57,497 nucleotides of DNA from Clostridiaceae bacterium (GCA_012519925.1 JAAYPF010000227.1:1-57497), one strand, 5' to 3'; numbered from the stretch's first letter, positions 25,401-33,385 are shown. Translations and numbers: made by a program. Notes: a model not told the origin generated them from the letters alone.

Positions 25401-26650
25401 TCAAATAATATTGACGGTGGTATCTTTTTGTGTCTTAAGGCTAACGCAGCTTTTATTACGTTAGCTATTCCGGCAGCTTCATAAAGATGCCCTATATTAG
25501 ATTTAACTGAACTTATGGCACAAAACTGTTTCTTTTGAGTAAATTTCCCAAAAGCATTATTAAACCCTTTTATTTCTGTAGGATCTCCAAGGTTAGTAGC
25601 AGTGCCATGAGCTTCAATATACGTAATTGTTTCCGGATCTATATCAGCATCTTTCCATGCCTTAATGATTAATTCCGATTGTGACGCTGGATTTGGTGCA
25701 GTCATTCCAATAGAGTTACCATCCTGATTTAATGCTATGCCTTTTATGACAGCGTAAATGTTATCATTATCCTCAACTGCCTTATCAAGACGTTTTAGCA
25801 GTACGGCAGCTACGCCTTCACCTAAACCAGTACCGTTTGCATCGTCATCAAATGCTCTTGTTCTTCCATCGGTCGATTCAATACCTAGTCTTTCGTTTAT
25901 GCTATCAACCGGCATCAGGCACACCCTTACCCCACCGGCAATCGCCATGTCACATATTCCATCACGAATAGCATTACTTGCAGTTGCAACCGCCACAAGT
26001 GATGAAGAACAAGCTGTGTCAATTACCATACTTGGACCCTTTAAATCTAATAAATATGAAACTCGGTTGGCTATTATTGTTGACAAATTACCAATAATTG
26101 AATTGCCACCTAAATCCCCATTCTCATAAACTATTCTTCCATAACTGTCCTTAATATTATTTGAATATCCTACATACACTCCGGTATTGCTGCCAATTAG
26201 GCTTTTTGTAGTGTATCCGGAATCCTCTAACAAATTATATACAGTTTCTAAAAACATTCTCTGACCAGGGTCCATTGTTCGGGCTTCTTCTAATGAAAGT
26301 CCAAAAAATTTATAGTCAAACTTATCAATTTCATCAAGAAAAGCACCTGCGTAGTATTCTATATCGCTAGCATTAATATTCTTACTGGCAAAATAATCAT
26401 CAATATCACTTTTTCTCTGTCCTGAAAAATCTCTGACACAATCTACACCATTTAAAATATTATTCCAGAACACATCAGTATTGTTTGCCATAGGTAGTTT
26501 CGCAGATACACCAATTATAGCAATATCTTTAGAATATTGAGAACTCTTTTTATTGCTGTCCTTTAACTTGGAAATCAACTGTACTGCCGTTTTTTTATCT
26601 AATTTTCCATCACTGGTGTTTTGCAAAATCAGTCTATAGATTTCTTCCAC
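19421..26650 (-). CDS. hybrid PKS/NRPS: KS-ACP-Cy-A(Ox)-PCP-half C (thiazole module)
   Basis: 2409 residues from GTG 26650 with AAGGGGG upstream; residue numbers below count from the in-frame ATG at 26686. KS 52-478 (Cys226, His360, His400); linker to 660 ending YPYERSRCW; ACP 702-768 (Ser731 in LFDLGIDSL); heterocyclisation domain 778-1240 with DMLIADG in place of HHxxxDG; adenylation domain from 1245 (TSGSTGTPKG, FDLSVYDIFG), interrupted at about 1490-1845 by an FMN nitroreductase-like oxidase (NRRSCRSF, YACSGGLYPID), resuming with LLSGDWIPLSLPDK and GGATEGSIW to NGKVDRK (2115-2121); PCP with Ser2173; then about 200 residues of a condensation-domain C-terminal lobe. The pocket residues DLY...LIW match cysteine-specific A domains. 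Predicted outcome: one polyketide extension, then cysteine becomes a thiazole. Confidence 0.92.
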   Translation of the reverse strand: MEEIYRLILQNTSDGKLDKKTAVQLISKLKDSNKKSSQYSKDIAIIGVSAKLPMANNTDVFWNNILNGVDCVRDFSGQRKSDIDDYFASKNINASDIEYYAGAFLDEIDKFDYKFFGLSLEEARTMDPGQRMFLETVYNLLEDSGYTTKSLIGSNTGVYVGYSNNIKDSYGRIVYENGDLGGNSIIGNLSTIIANRVSYLLDLKGPSMVIDTACSSSLVAVATASNAIRDGICDMAIAGGVRVCLMPVDSINERLGIESTDGRTRAFDDDANGTGLGEGVAAVLLKRLDKAVEDNDNIYAVIKGIALNQDGNSIGMTAPNPASQSELIIKAWKDADIDPETITYIEAHGTATNLGDPTEIKGFNNAFGKFTQKKQFCAISSVKSNIGHLYEAAGIANVIKAALALRHKKIPPSILFEKPNRYIDFTGSSVYVNTRAREWITDGFPRRCGVSSFGIGGTNCHIVFEEAPKLEERFPVQSDLNILSISAKSEESLNILIQNYISFLKEDEDVNLSDVCYTAHCAREHYNYRFAVIARDKEDLIEKLTNRNKLNSEPLQIYYGNVQMVEDGKTQKEGNNLTLQDINEINNKLNILLQDFNNTGKKVIELAEEICKLYIKGGEGNWDLLYKNESVRKERIPLYPYERSRCWLEMKKGAHSQDCAVSNSRTIGPENKTENIKLKEDSINSNYNAEEELVRIFREVLEIDDIGIEENLFDLGIDSLVMVDIVNKINKELKVKVTYNQFIRKGTIKELAIMISGDKSNVSEQLVYPTITPDPENMYESFPLTEVQTAYLMGRSEIFDIGNTSTHGYMEIETKLDISRLNIAIKKVFEKHPMLRAVFDDENSQRILKNVPEYTIEYEDLSAIDSDGQKDRIIKERERMSHYMFDPKKWPLVELKVFKLSEDTNYLFLGLDMLIADGASIQIFMNELVKYCEHPEETPEKISLTFRDYMMAYKEFKKSETYKKDKVFWLSKIEDFPTAPSLPLAKDPSLISKPKFRRLSRSFEKIEWEKFRKKAKENNLTPSAVLCAAYASVLGLWSNQSSLALNLTVFNRYPFHPDVNKIIGDFTSVLLLDVNLKSGDTFLECAKSLQETLLDALEHRHYEGVEFIREISKHRNLGTRAAMPIVFTSLLLSDRQDDERQKSLGSIKNVVSQTPQVFIDHQASDLNGILTLSWDYVEELFDKRDIEAMFEQYVHTVSAFIESDEKLKVQLSNDDRILLEQYNRTREDISPTTLHHLFVQQAKRTPNNSAVIFNDNYMTYEELHKKSNQVAAYLKERGVKRNEYVGVLTKRCIDSIVNIMGVLKAGGAYVPIDPGYPEERRNYIVEKSNCKTILTEETYINEEIFKYPEKDIIIVNQPEDVAYAIFTSGSTGTPKGVVITHKAAANTIIDINNKFNVNEKDRIIGISSMCFDLSVYDIFGSLSTGAALVMVADQRDIMDLIHVVDKYNVTIWNSVPAIMNAAIECMDDGSNKICHSKINDIDIYRKDLQNQEAIKDMYYWSPIRNWKKERGRLFIGDYECPDFAVSLFPEFYFKAQSGVRKEVLINEFNHLDRSRLIRFIDELIQNRILVSSILTPKEIFSTQNNLYKNIYTDEIIFVEEAYKKYKNIQMNRTFKGGTGEEISFETEVEYPSIISNRRSCRSFNEDEKVSFETFVKTISVFKQKRDKDNICYNYACSGGLYPIDIFIFVKEGRVEGLKEGLYYYNPLNNSIQLVRDGVTISDTAHYHTNKSIFRSSAFSIFFVYNADVTMPKYGGNGYYYSFIDTGIMVSTLTTVGELLGLGVCSIGDMMFERIQENFNFTENQQWIHTVEVGLKKNVQEISQDIIRLKPFETASSESCSKKGEVNEYVALKKEQSQINYLTAAKTDSYNSLEEALRSESLRLVLLSGDWIPLSLPDKIKLHYKNAQIVSLGGATEGSIWSIYYPINKVEKEWNSIPYGMPLANQTFYVLNYNLEICPVGVQGELYIGGDGVAEGYLNDEEKTNNSFINHPEYGRLYKTGDYGAMKREGYIEFQGRKDHQIKIRGYRVELGEIESCIIKYEGVNNAVVIDRQDSSEKKYLCAYFIASHKIRPSDIKDHLSKLLPAYMVPSYFVQIDSIPLTSNGKVDRKALPEPKVREDEDKVYKVAGTKTEEILLDLWKRFLNVEMASVDDNFFDYGGDSLLLVKVHNELVKMYPGRVRLIDIFNNPTIAKLAAFIDQEEQKTRKILQLDGVVLTEEYVACCYDDNYTGRKSEFKFSIKDGLYEEMERISKIAGVEKEDVIAACVMYLLAKISGNEKVVIQMMVIDSNIVKPVHVDLEGLQDFIQLLVIVNRKKKEECCDIKCVEELSGAFVERKGTLIIPFIYKEELIKSREELQNFYDIAFGISELKDGIELMCEYDSVRIKEEKIEEMIDMFMHITDVLLKSISR

Positions 26651-26742
26651 AAATATATCCCCCTTAGTATAATAAATTCGTAACATAGTTACGTTGGTTT
26701 TATTAAATCAGAAGTTGAATACTCCGAATGAAGGACTCAGCT

Positions 26743-28890
26743 TTATATTAATTTCAGTTTCTCGAGTGCCTTGTCCATAGAGATATTCCCTGTTTCCATT
26801 TCATCAATTACATTTTGAATTTCATCAATTTGATTAAACTCTTGTTTTATAAATTCAGATTTTTCGTACTTTAAAGCAGCCAATTTCTTGATACTTATTA
26901 ATTTTGCAACCTTACGAATTGAAGGATTATCAAAAACATCTGCCATTTCAACCATCCCAGGATACAACTCTTCTATTTTTGAGTGAAATTGCGTCAAAGC
27001 TAATGATTCCACCCCAACTTTAAAGAAGTTATCATCAACTCCTATATGTTCGAATCCCTCAAACTTTCTACATATATTTAGAAGCATTTCCTCCAATTTT
27101 TTACTCTCATTTTCATCATATCTTTCATTGTTTCCCTCTTGAATCTCTTGTCCATTGTTTTTAATCTCCTTTAAAACCAGCTTTTCAATCTTTTCCCTGA
27201 CAGAATCATATTCTCCATTCTGATACCATTGTGCCAACTTAAACCTCTGAACTTTTCCACTAGTGGTTTTTGGCATCTTTTTTACAGGGATCACACTTGC
27301 TAGTTCCAATCCAAGTTGCGAGCCTATAAGAGCTTTAAGTTCTAAAAGAAGAGGTATAAACTTTTCTTCCGACTTTTTAAACAATACAAATGCTACTATT
27401 TCTTCCTTCCTTTTTTCTTGATTAAATATACCGCAAACAGCAATTTTACCGAGATCTATTTCATCTATTTTTTCAGCTACCCTTTCAATATCATGGGGAT
27501 AAAAGTTTTGTCCGTTTACAAAAATTATATCTTTCGCACGCCCTGTAATAACTAGCTTACCCTCTCTCATAAAACCAAGGTCACCTGTATCAAGCCAACC
27601 ATCTTTTGTTATGGCGTTTGATGTAGCTTTTTTGTTGTTGTAATATCTAGATGTAACATTATCACCTCTTATCTGAATATGTCCGATTTTATTGTCGTCA
27701 AAGATATTATTTTTGTCATCAGTTATTCTTACAAAGCAATTATCAATTGAATGACCTATAAAAACGAAACTTAGGGCATTTATATCATCCGCTTCTATTT
27801 CCTTTATAGTATCTCCAACATCTAAACTTCTTCTATCAAGGTAAATAGGAACGATTTCCTTTCCAACCTTAGCCAAACATACTCCAATAGTACCCTCAGC
27901 CAGACCATATGAAGGAAGTATAGTATTCTTTTTAAGTCCATATTGAGCCAAACTCTGTAAAAACTCATAACACAAATCTACTGATATAGGCTCTGCACCA
28001 TTAGATATAAATCTCACACACGACAAGTCCAAACCGCTTTCCTGTTCCGGCTTAAAAAAGGTCAGATAATGTTTGTATCCGAAATTTGGTGAATAAAGTT
28101 GGGTTGCTCTATGCTCAGATACTTTTCTCATCCATAGAGTTGGTCTTCTTACAAACAAGCCGGTAGGCATAATGTACTGCTGGATACCTGCAACAAAACT
28201 CGCTATATGTACACCAATCAGCCCCATGTCATGAGTAAGTGGCATCCAGCTTAGTGCACAATCATTATCTTCGATTTCCAATGCCTTATTAACCGCACTA
28301 GTATTTACTACCAGATTTTTATGTGTAACCACTACACCTTTTGGGTCACCTGTGGAGCCTGATGAAAATTGGATTAATGCAATATCATCCTCAATGATTT
28401 CTGCAACTTCTCCAAACTCAGACAAATTCTCCAATTCATTTAAAAAGACTATTTTATCACTCCAATTATGCACAACCTCATCAAAGTTATTTTTATTTCC
28501 AAAACTCTCAATTTTTATATAGGAATTACTATCAATGGCAAGATAAGGCGAATTCAGAATTTTCCAAATTTTAAACAGTTTTAATCTATGTTCATCTATA
28601 GTCCCTACTGTGATGGGAACCGGAATGATACCACCTAATATACAAGCCCAAAAAAGTGTTACAAAGCTCTCATTGTCATCAATCTGAAACACTAATTCGC
28701 TTCCAGGTTTTATATTTTTAGACTGTAAAATATACAGAACACGTCGGGCGTTTTTATACAAATCTTCATAGGAAACAAACTTTTCATAGTCTTCATTTTC
28801 TATAAAAGTGACACCTTTTTCATTAATACATTTTTTGTCTTCAAGAACATCAACAAGGGTTCTATAATCCCTATAAAGCACATTATTCAT
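26743..28890 (-). CDS. loading protein: fatty acyl-AMP ligase plus ACP
   Basis: 715 residues, ATG 28890 after GGGGGAG. Residues 1-555 form an acyl-AMP ligase with LIQFSSGSTGDPKGV (172-186), SWMPLTHDMGLIG, SYGLAEGTIG, WLDTGDLG and the catalytic lysine region KTTSGKVQR. The pattern LPLxHDMGLIG is typical of fatty acyl-AMP ligases, which hand the acyl group to an ACP rather than to CoA. An ACP follows at 595-670 (Ser629 in KVGVESLALTQ). The last 30 residues resemble the short helical docking-like ends seen on trans-AT proteins. It should be the first enzyme of the line. The acid loaded cannot be read from the sequence. Confidence 0.88.
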   Translation of the reverse strand: MNNVLYRDYRTLVDVLEDKKCINEKGVTFIENEDYEKFVSYEDLYKNARRVLYILQSKNIKPGSELVFQIDDNESFVTLFWACILGGIIPVPITVGTIDEHRLKLFKIWKILNSPYLAIDSNSYIKIESFGNKNNFDEVVHNWSDKIVFLNELENLSEFGEVAEIIEDDIALIQFSSGSTGDPKGVVVTHKNLVVNTSAVNKALEIEDNDCALSWMPLTHDMGLIGVHIASFVAGIQQYIMPTGLFVRRPTLWMRKVSEHRATQLYSPNFGYKHYLTFFKPEQESGLDLSCVRFISNGAEPISVDLCYEFLQSLAQYGLKKNTILPSYGLAEGTIGVCLAKVGKEIVPIYLDRRSLDVGDTIKEIEADDINALSFVFIGHSIDNCFVRITDDKNNIFDDNKIGHIQIRGDNVTSRYYNNKKATSNAITKDGWLDTGDLGFMREGKLVITGRAKDIIFVNGQNFYPHDIERVAEKIDEIDLGKIAVCGIFNQEKRKEEIVAFVLFKKSEEKFIPLLLELKALIGSQLGLELASVIPVKKMPKTTSGKVQRFKLAQWYQNGEYDSVREKIEKLVLKEIKNNGQEIQEGNNERYDENESKKLEEMLLNICRKFEGFEHIGVDDNFFKVGVESLALTQFHSKIEELYPGMVEMADVFDNPSIRKVAKLISIKKLAALKYEKSEFIKQEFNQIDEIQNVIDEMETGNISMDKALEKLKLI

Positions 28891-29409
28891 TTTTTCTCCC
28901 CCTTTTTATCTTTTTTGTTTATTTCATCCATTTTCAAGCTGGATTTATCCATCATTTTTCATTGCTTATGAATTCAAAAGTTGGACTTAGAAATAATTAG
29001 TTGAATAAAACCCCGAATAATATTATCCTAATTCTCTATATCTTTTTTTTCTTATTGAACCTCAAAAAGAGTAGACGATACCCTAATAAGTATATATTTG
29101 AAGTTTCTATAAATCTCTATCAATTTTGCAATACAAAATATATTATTTTAGAATCTCATATAACCAAAATTAATGTAATATTAAGTTATTTTTTATAATT
29201 CTTCCGTTTTTTAATGATTAAATTTTACAAGTTTAAGTAAAATTTGACAAGATGAAATATGTCACTATACTAATTATTTTTGTATAGTGACATATTTCAC
29301 GTTACTAAAGTAACTACTTGCTATGATAGAATATGTAAGAAAGGATTGTTAATTAAAACAAAAATTCAAATAATGGATCTTCCACTCTTGCAATATTTTA
29401 CAATTGGCT
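28891..29409. other. intergenic region upstream of the biosynthetic operon
   Basis: 519 bp, extremely AT-rich. It should contain the minus-strand promoter of the cluster, but I could not settle on a convincing minus-35/minus-10 pair. The part 29220-29314 is a block of three adjacent dyads, listed separately. Short plus-strand frames here look non-coding. Confidence 0.4.
29220..29314. repeat. block of three adjacent inverted repeats
   Basis: First: AAATTTTAC (29220-29228) and GTAAAATTT (29237-29245). Second: an 18-bp perfect arm at 29253-29270 and 29282-29299, core ATGTCACTATAC, with an 11-nt AT loop. Third: GTTACT (29301-29306) and AGTAAC (29309-29314). They lie downstream of the minus-strand zinc-ribbon gene (stop 29410) and upstream of the cluster. 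The second could end that transcript, but no good T-run follows on that strand, so an operator or a remnant of a small mobile hairpin is also possible. Confidence 0.6.
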
Positions 29410-30375
29410 TTATAAAGTATTCAAATGCCTATTTCCACATTTTGTACAATATACATCAAATCTGTTTAACATACCGTCACAATGTTGACATGTATCAATA
29501 AACTTTACACCACATTTGCCACAGAAAAGACTGTCTTTACCTTGGATTGCACCACATTCATTACAAACCTTCCCATTTTGCTTTATAATTATATACACAA
29601 TCAACCCCACAAGATTTGTTAATAACACAAGAAGCCCCCAGAGTGGTGCATTTATGTATTTTAAATCAGCATCCTTATAAACCCACAATGCAAGTCCAAT
29701 CCAAAAGCAGGCAATGACAAAAGTAATAATTATGCGTATAACTCTAAAAATAAAATCTGCAGACGGTATTGTTGCTACTTCTCTAATGAGTAAAATTCTA
29801 GTTCCGTTCTTATTATCAATAATGTAATTGAGAATTTTCAATTCTTTAGCAGTCAGGTCTAAAACAAATGAAATATCAGAATTCTCATCTTCGTCATCAA
29901 AAAAGTCAATATAACTATGATTGTTTTTTTCAGCACTTACATCCTTAATAAAATTCTCTGTTACGATAAAACCGGTTACTTCAACAACTCTGTAAATTAT
30001 GTTATTATTTATATTATCCTCAAAGTATTTGTAATTCATTTGATATGGTTTTAGTTCAAATTTATCTTGGTCTCCAACAATATTATCGTTAACCTTATAA
30101 CTAATATTTCCACTCTTATCTAAGATAAAACCATTTCTTATAACAGGAAAACTTTTTACCAGCTTCTCAACACTCTTTGTCACATCCTCATCTATTCCAT
30201 TCCTCTGAACTTTTTTATAAATTTGTGTATATTCTGAAGCATATTGAATTTCGTCCTTCATTACATATACTATAGTTACAATACAGGCAGTAACAAGGAT
30301 AATAGAAGCTATAAAATAAGCAATAGCAACCCTTTTAAAGTTTACTTTCTTTATAAAACTCAATGAACTACTCAA
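29410..30375 (-). CDS. membrane protein with C-terminal double zinc ribbon
   Basis: 321 residues, probable TTG start at 30375 with AAAGG upstream. One transmembrane segment lies at about 15-37, followed by an extracytoplasmic domain (about 38-205) with no motif I recognise. Two more membrane segments lie at about 210-232 and 242-262, and a cytoplasmic DZANK-type double zinc ribbon at about 270-318 (CNECG, CGKCG, CQHC, CTKCG). It is third in an operon with an ECF sigma factor and a small membrane protein, spaced by 3 nt. A role in sensing an envelope signal or holding the sigma factor is plausible, but there is no classical anti-sigma signature. Confidence 0.7.
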   Translation of the reverse strand: MSSSLSFIKKVNFKRVAIAYFIASIILVTACIVTIVYVMKDEIQYASEYTQIYKKVQRNGIDEDVTKSVEKLVKSFPVIRNGFILDKSGNISYKVNDNIVGDQDKFELKPYQMNYKYFEDNINNNIIYRVVEVTGFIVTENFIKDVSAEKNNHSYIDFFDDEDENSDISFVLDLTAKELKILNYIIDNKNGTRILLIREVATIPSADFIFRVIRIIITFVIACFWIGLALWVYKDADLKYINAPLWGLLVLLTNLVGLIVYIIIKQNGKVCNECGAIQGKDSLFCGKCGVKFIDTCQHCDGMLNRFDVYCTKCGNRHLNTL

Positions 30376-30378
30376 TTT

Positions 30379-30654
30379 CTACACAACCTTTCTGTTAAAG
30401 TTAAAAATAATCAATATGCCAACTACAAGTGCTATTGCTTGGTAAATAAAAAATATACATATAAAACTCGTAAGGTTATTAAAGTAAAAATATCCGAAGA
30501 AGAATAAAAGTATAGTACACAAACAAGATGTTATAAATAGTCTTTTCATCCGCAAGACATTATACTTTTCTTTTTGTAATAAGCACTTTTTTTCAATCTC
30601 ACTGTTTAAGGCTATTAGTAATTTTTCTGTTCTCATCTTATAGTGGTTATCCAT
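30379..30654 (-). CDS. small two-helix membrane protein, putative sigma-factor partner
   Basis: 91 residues. A charged N-terminal cytoplasmic stretch (about 1-37) is followed by two hydrophobic helices (about 38-58 and 62-85). Its ATG overlaps the end of the ECF sigma gene by 8 nt and has GGAAGGAAGTGAG upstream, so the two are translationally coupled. This is where an anti-sigma factor is normally found, but no zinc-type HxxxCxxC motif is present. Anti-sigma function is inferred from position and topology only. Confidence 0.65.
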   Translation of the reverse strand: MDNHYKMRTEKLLIALNSEIEKKCLLQKEKYNVLRMKRLFITSCLCTILLFFFGYFYFNNLTSFICIFFIYQAIALVVGILIIFNFNRKVV

Positions 30655-31201
30655 TTAACTCACTTCCTTCCAACAGCTTCCGAAGTTTAACTATACCATT
30701 GTGTATCCTACTCTTTATCGTTTTAGGTTCTATTTCTACAATAGCAGCTATCTCTTTCAACGTAAGCTCCTCAATATACCTAAAAGTTATTGCAATTCTC
30801 TGATCTTCTGATAAATTTGTTAACTTTTCGAGTGCAATTTCAGTATCAATTTTGTTCATGACAATTTCCTCTAAACTAACATTTAAATCCTCATTCGATA
30901 GATATTGTTCAATATCTATATCATCTTTGTGCCACTTATTCCTTTTTAGATAATCATAGAAACAATTTTTGGCAACCGTGATTAAATATGTCGAAAAGCT
31001 TGTCTTTTTGTATACATCAAACCTGTCAATGTTTCTGATTATTTTTACAAATGTATCTTGCGTCAAATCTTCAGCAGTATGATAATCTCCAGATAGTTTC
31101 ATTAGAAACTTAAACAAAATAGGATGATATTTTGTTATTAGCTCCTCAAATGCAGATTTATCTCCTCTTTGACAACGTTTAATGAGTAAAAAATCTTCCA
31201 T
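30647..31201 (-). CDS. ECF RNA polymerase sigma factor
   Basis: 184 residues, the full length of an ECF sigma factor. Region 2 (about 20-90) includes DYHTAEDLTQDTFVKIIRNIDRF and STYLITVAKNCFYDYLKR. Region 4 (about 120-178) includes LSEDQRIAITFRYIEELTLKEIA and the helix-turn-helix IEPKTIKSRIHNGIVKLRKLL. It is first in a three-gene operon with two membrane proteins. An AAC-N16-CGT element 80-100 nt upstream fits an ECF-type promoter, suggesting autoregulation. The ATG at 31201 follows AAAGGTCGTGGA. Confidence 0.92.
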   Translation of the reverse strand: MEDFLLIKRCQRGDKSAFEELITKYHPILFKFLMKLSGDYHTAEDLTQDTFVKIIRNIDRFDVYKKTSFSTYLITVAKNCFYDYLKRNKWHKDDIDIEQYLSNEDLNVSLEEIVMNKIDTEIALEKLTNLSEDQRIAITFRYIEELTLKEIAAIVEIEPKTIKSRIHNGIVKLRKLLEGSELNG

Positions 31202-31280
31202 TGTCCACGACCTTTATCCGTTCCTAATTAAACTTTGAGTTCAACAAGTACCAACTCTTATTATCCATCTCATATATTAC

Positions 31281-31302
31281 ACGACTAAAAAAGTGTTTGG
31301 TT
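31281..31302 (-). promoter_or_regulatory. candidate ECF-type promoter of the sigma operon
   Basis: Minus strand AAC (31302-31300), a 16-nt spacer that includes a T-run, then CGT (31283-31281). AAC-N16-CGT with T's after the minus-35 core is the general pattern of many Firmicute ECF promoters. The position, about 80 nt before the sigma start, is right for autoregulation. The motif is short and could occur by chance. Confidence 0.4.
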
Positions 31303-31735
31303 GTATAAAAATGAAATTTTTTCTAGATTACCTAAACAACATAGGGGTCTAACACCCCTTTAAAACCTAACTGGTACGCTCTTATATTTCTTTCGAAAGC
31401 CTTGCATCTTCTACAACTTAAAGATTTTACTTTTTGTAAAATTAATGTACTTTCTTAAGAAATAATAAAAAGACCGCATTCTACTAATTGAACACAGCCT
31501 CTAGTTATCTAGTCAGCACGATCAAGCAATTTTACCTATTATACACTTCCAATATTTTTCCATGTTTTACCTCAACCTTAAATCCAAGTCAATAGGTTTT
31601 ATCTAATCTACCTTACAGCCTTCCTTATAAGCTTCTCCACCTTAATAAACAGCCTTCAATTTTGTCAAATAAAAAGAGAACGCTTAAATTTTTCACGTCT
31701 ATCTTTGTCTTTAATATACTTCTACAAATAAAAAA
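31303..31735. other. intergenic region, possible decayed coding sequence
   Basis: 433 bp between the sigma operon promoter and the MATE gene. I see no intact gene. On the minus strand, around 31550-31660, a frame broken by several stops reads GEAYKEGCKVD, then KPIDLDLRLR and NMEKYWKCIIGKIA, with coding-like composition. This may be a dead gene fragment whose family I do not recognise. No clear terminator follows the MATE stop. Confidence 0.3.
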
Positions 31736-33160
31736 TTAGTTTGAGACATGTGCCCCATTCAATTCCTTTTTATTAATTCCATTAGAATGTTCCCATTTTT
31801 TATTATCAACACTTTTAGCATTTCTAAGTTCTTTATGCAACCTTACAGCTAGTAATCCCGTTAAGACAGTTGTAATAAAATCTGCAACAGGTTGAGCATA
31901 TATAACACCATCTAATCCAATAACACGAGGTAGAACAAGGATAATCGGAATAAAGAAAATACCCTGTCTACTCATACTTAATAAAGCACCTTCTTTTGCC
32001 TTTCCAAGTGCTAAGAAAAGTGATCCATATAACATTTGAAAACCAAAAAATGCAAACATTATTCCATTTGCTCTTAATGCTCTGCTCCCAATATCAATCA
32101 TTGTGGTATCGTTTTTGCTAAACATAGAAATAATGGGTACTGGAAACACAACTAATATTAATGCAATAAAAACACAGAACCCTGTTGACCATATCAGCGA
32201 AACTCTAATTGCATTGTTTAATCTATCATAGTTTTTAGCTCCATAATTATATCCAGCTACAGGCTGGAAGCCTTTCATATAGCCGAAGACAATAAATGTA
32301 CCTATAGCTAATACACGGGTTATAACTCCAGTAGTTGCTACAACCGAATCTCCATAGTCCCTCGCTGCTGTGTTTGTAAGCCCAATCGAAAAACTAGTCA
32401 GAAGTTGGAATATAAGTAATGGTATCCCTATTTTGAATATTTGGCAGTATATAGTTTTGTCGAATGTAAAGTACTTTATTGAAAATTTCAAATAACCTTT
32501 TTTCCCAAAAATATACCAAATATAAAAGAGTGCTGTAGAAAACTGTGCAACAACTGTAGCAATAGCTGCTCCTTGTACTCCCCATCCCAGTGGATAAATA
32601 AAAATAGGGTCTAAAATTGCATTTATAACACCACCTAACAACATTGAAATCATTGTAAGTTTTGCTGCACCTTCAGATGTTAGCATATTGTTCATTGTAA
32701 CATTAAATATATTTATAATAGACCCGCCAATATATATAAATGCATAGGCTCTAGCATAAGGCAATATTGTTTCTGTCGAACCAAGAATAATTAATATTTT
32801 ATCTAAGTAACACAAGGTAAAAACAATTGAAATAGCACCTATAAATAAACTGCTTAATATTGCTGTAGAAGCAGTCCGGTTTGCCTGTTTATCATTTCCT
32901 TCTCCTAAAAGACGAGATATGTATGACGCTGCTCCACTACCAAAGGTCATACCAAGTCCAATAATAATTTGTGATAGTGGAAATACTACTGACACTGCCC
33001 CCATTTGACTTGTACCTAATCCACCTACAAAAAATGCATCTACCAAATTATATAGAGCACTAACCATCATTCCTACTATTATAGGCATTCCTAATTTTAA
33101 TAATACTTTCGGTATACTTTCTTCCCTGATCATTTTAATTTTTTCATCATTTTGACTCAT
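31736..33160 (-). CDS. MATE family multidrug efflux protein
   Basis: 474 residues with about twelve transmembrane helices in two similar halves. Typical MATE segments are visible: VLLKLGMPIIVGMMVSALYNLVDAFFVG-like, GLGMTFGSGAASYISRLLGEG, IGGSIINIFNVTMNNMLTSEG and GFQPVAGYNYGAK. It exports cationic drugs or metabolites using Na+ or H+. ATG 33160 follows ACGGAGATGATG. It has its own promoter about 190 nt upstream and a 12-bp palindrome in the leader, which suggests repressor control. It is not obviously part of the PKS/NRPS cluster, being separated by the sigma operon. Confidence 0.92.
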   Translation of the reverse strand: MSQNDEKIKMIREESIPKVLLKLGMPIIVGMMVSALYNLVDAFFVGGLGTSQMGAVSVVFPLSQIIIGLGMTFGSGAASYISRLLGEGNDKQANRTASTAILSSLFIGAISIVFTLCYLDKILIILGSTETILPYARAYAFIYIGGSIINIFNVTMNNMLTSEGAAKLTMISMLLGGVINAILDPIFIYPLGWGVQGAAIATVVAQFSTALFYIWYIFGKKGYLKFSIKYFTFDKTIYCQIFKIGIPLLIFQLLTSFSIGLTNTAARDYGDSVVATTGVITRVLAIGTFIVFGYMKGFQPVAGYNYGAKNYDRLNNAIRVSLIWSTGFCVFIALILVVFPVPIISMFSKNDTTMIDIGSRALRANGIMFAFFGFQMLYGSLFLALGKAKEGALLSMSRQGIFFIPIILVLPRVIGLDGVIYAQPVADFITTVLTGLLAVRLHKELRNAKSVDNKKWEHSNGINKKELNGAHVSN

Positions 33161-33230
33161 TTTAGCATCATCTCCGTTTTAATCATAATGAAAATTTTTT
33201 AGATACAATGATTTTGATCTACACAATAAC

Positions 33231-33242
33231 GAGATGCATCTC
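33231..33242. promoter_or_regulatory. 12-bp palindrome in the MATE leader
   Basis: GAGATGCATCTC is a perfect palindrome between the putative promoter (33356-33385) and the MATE start (33160). It may be a repressor operator. No regulator gene is adjacent, so this is speculative. Confidence 0.3.
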
Positions 33243-33355
33243 ATAATATTCATTTATAAAATCATCGAGCTATTACATAAAGTTTTTATTATAATAAACT
33301 TTCCCCTTTTGCAGTTAGTCTTACTTTTTTTACAGTAATGAACATTGTATCTGGA

Positions 33356-33385
33356 AGTATATAGTAATACTGATAATTTTGTCAA
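33356..33385 (-). promoter_or_regulatory. promoter of the MATE gene
   Basis: Minus strand TTGACA (33385-33380), an 18-nt spacer, TATACT (33361-33356). It gives a leader of about 190 nt. The gap 33161-33623 otherwise contains the palindrome at 33231 and the hairpin at 33511. Confidence 0.6.

Noticed and set aside
33161-33355. Riboswitch in the MATE leader
   Set aside because: I could not match any known conserved core; only a 12-bp palindrome stands out.
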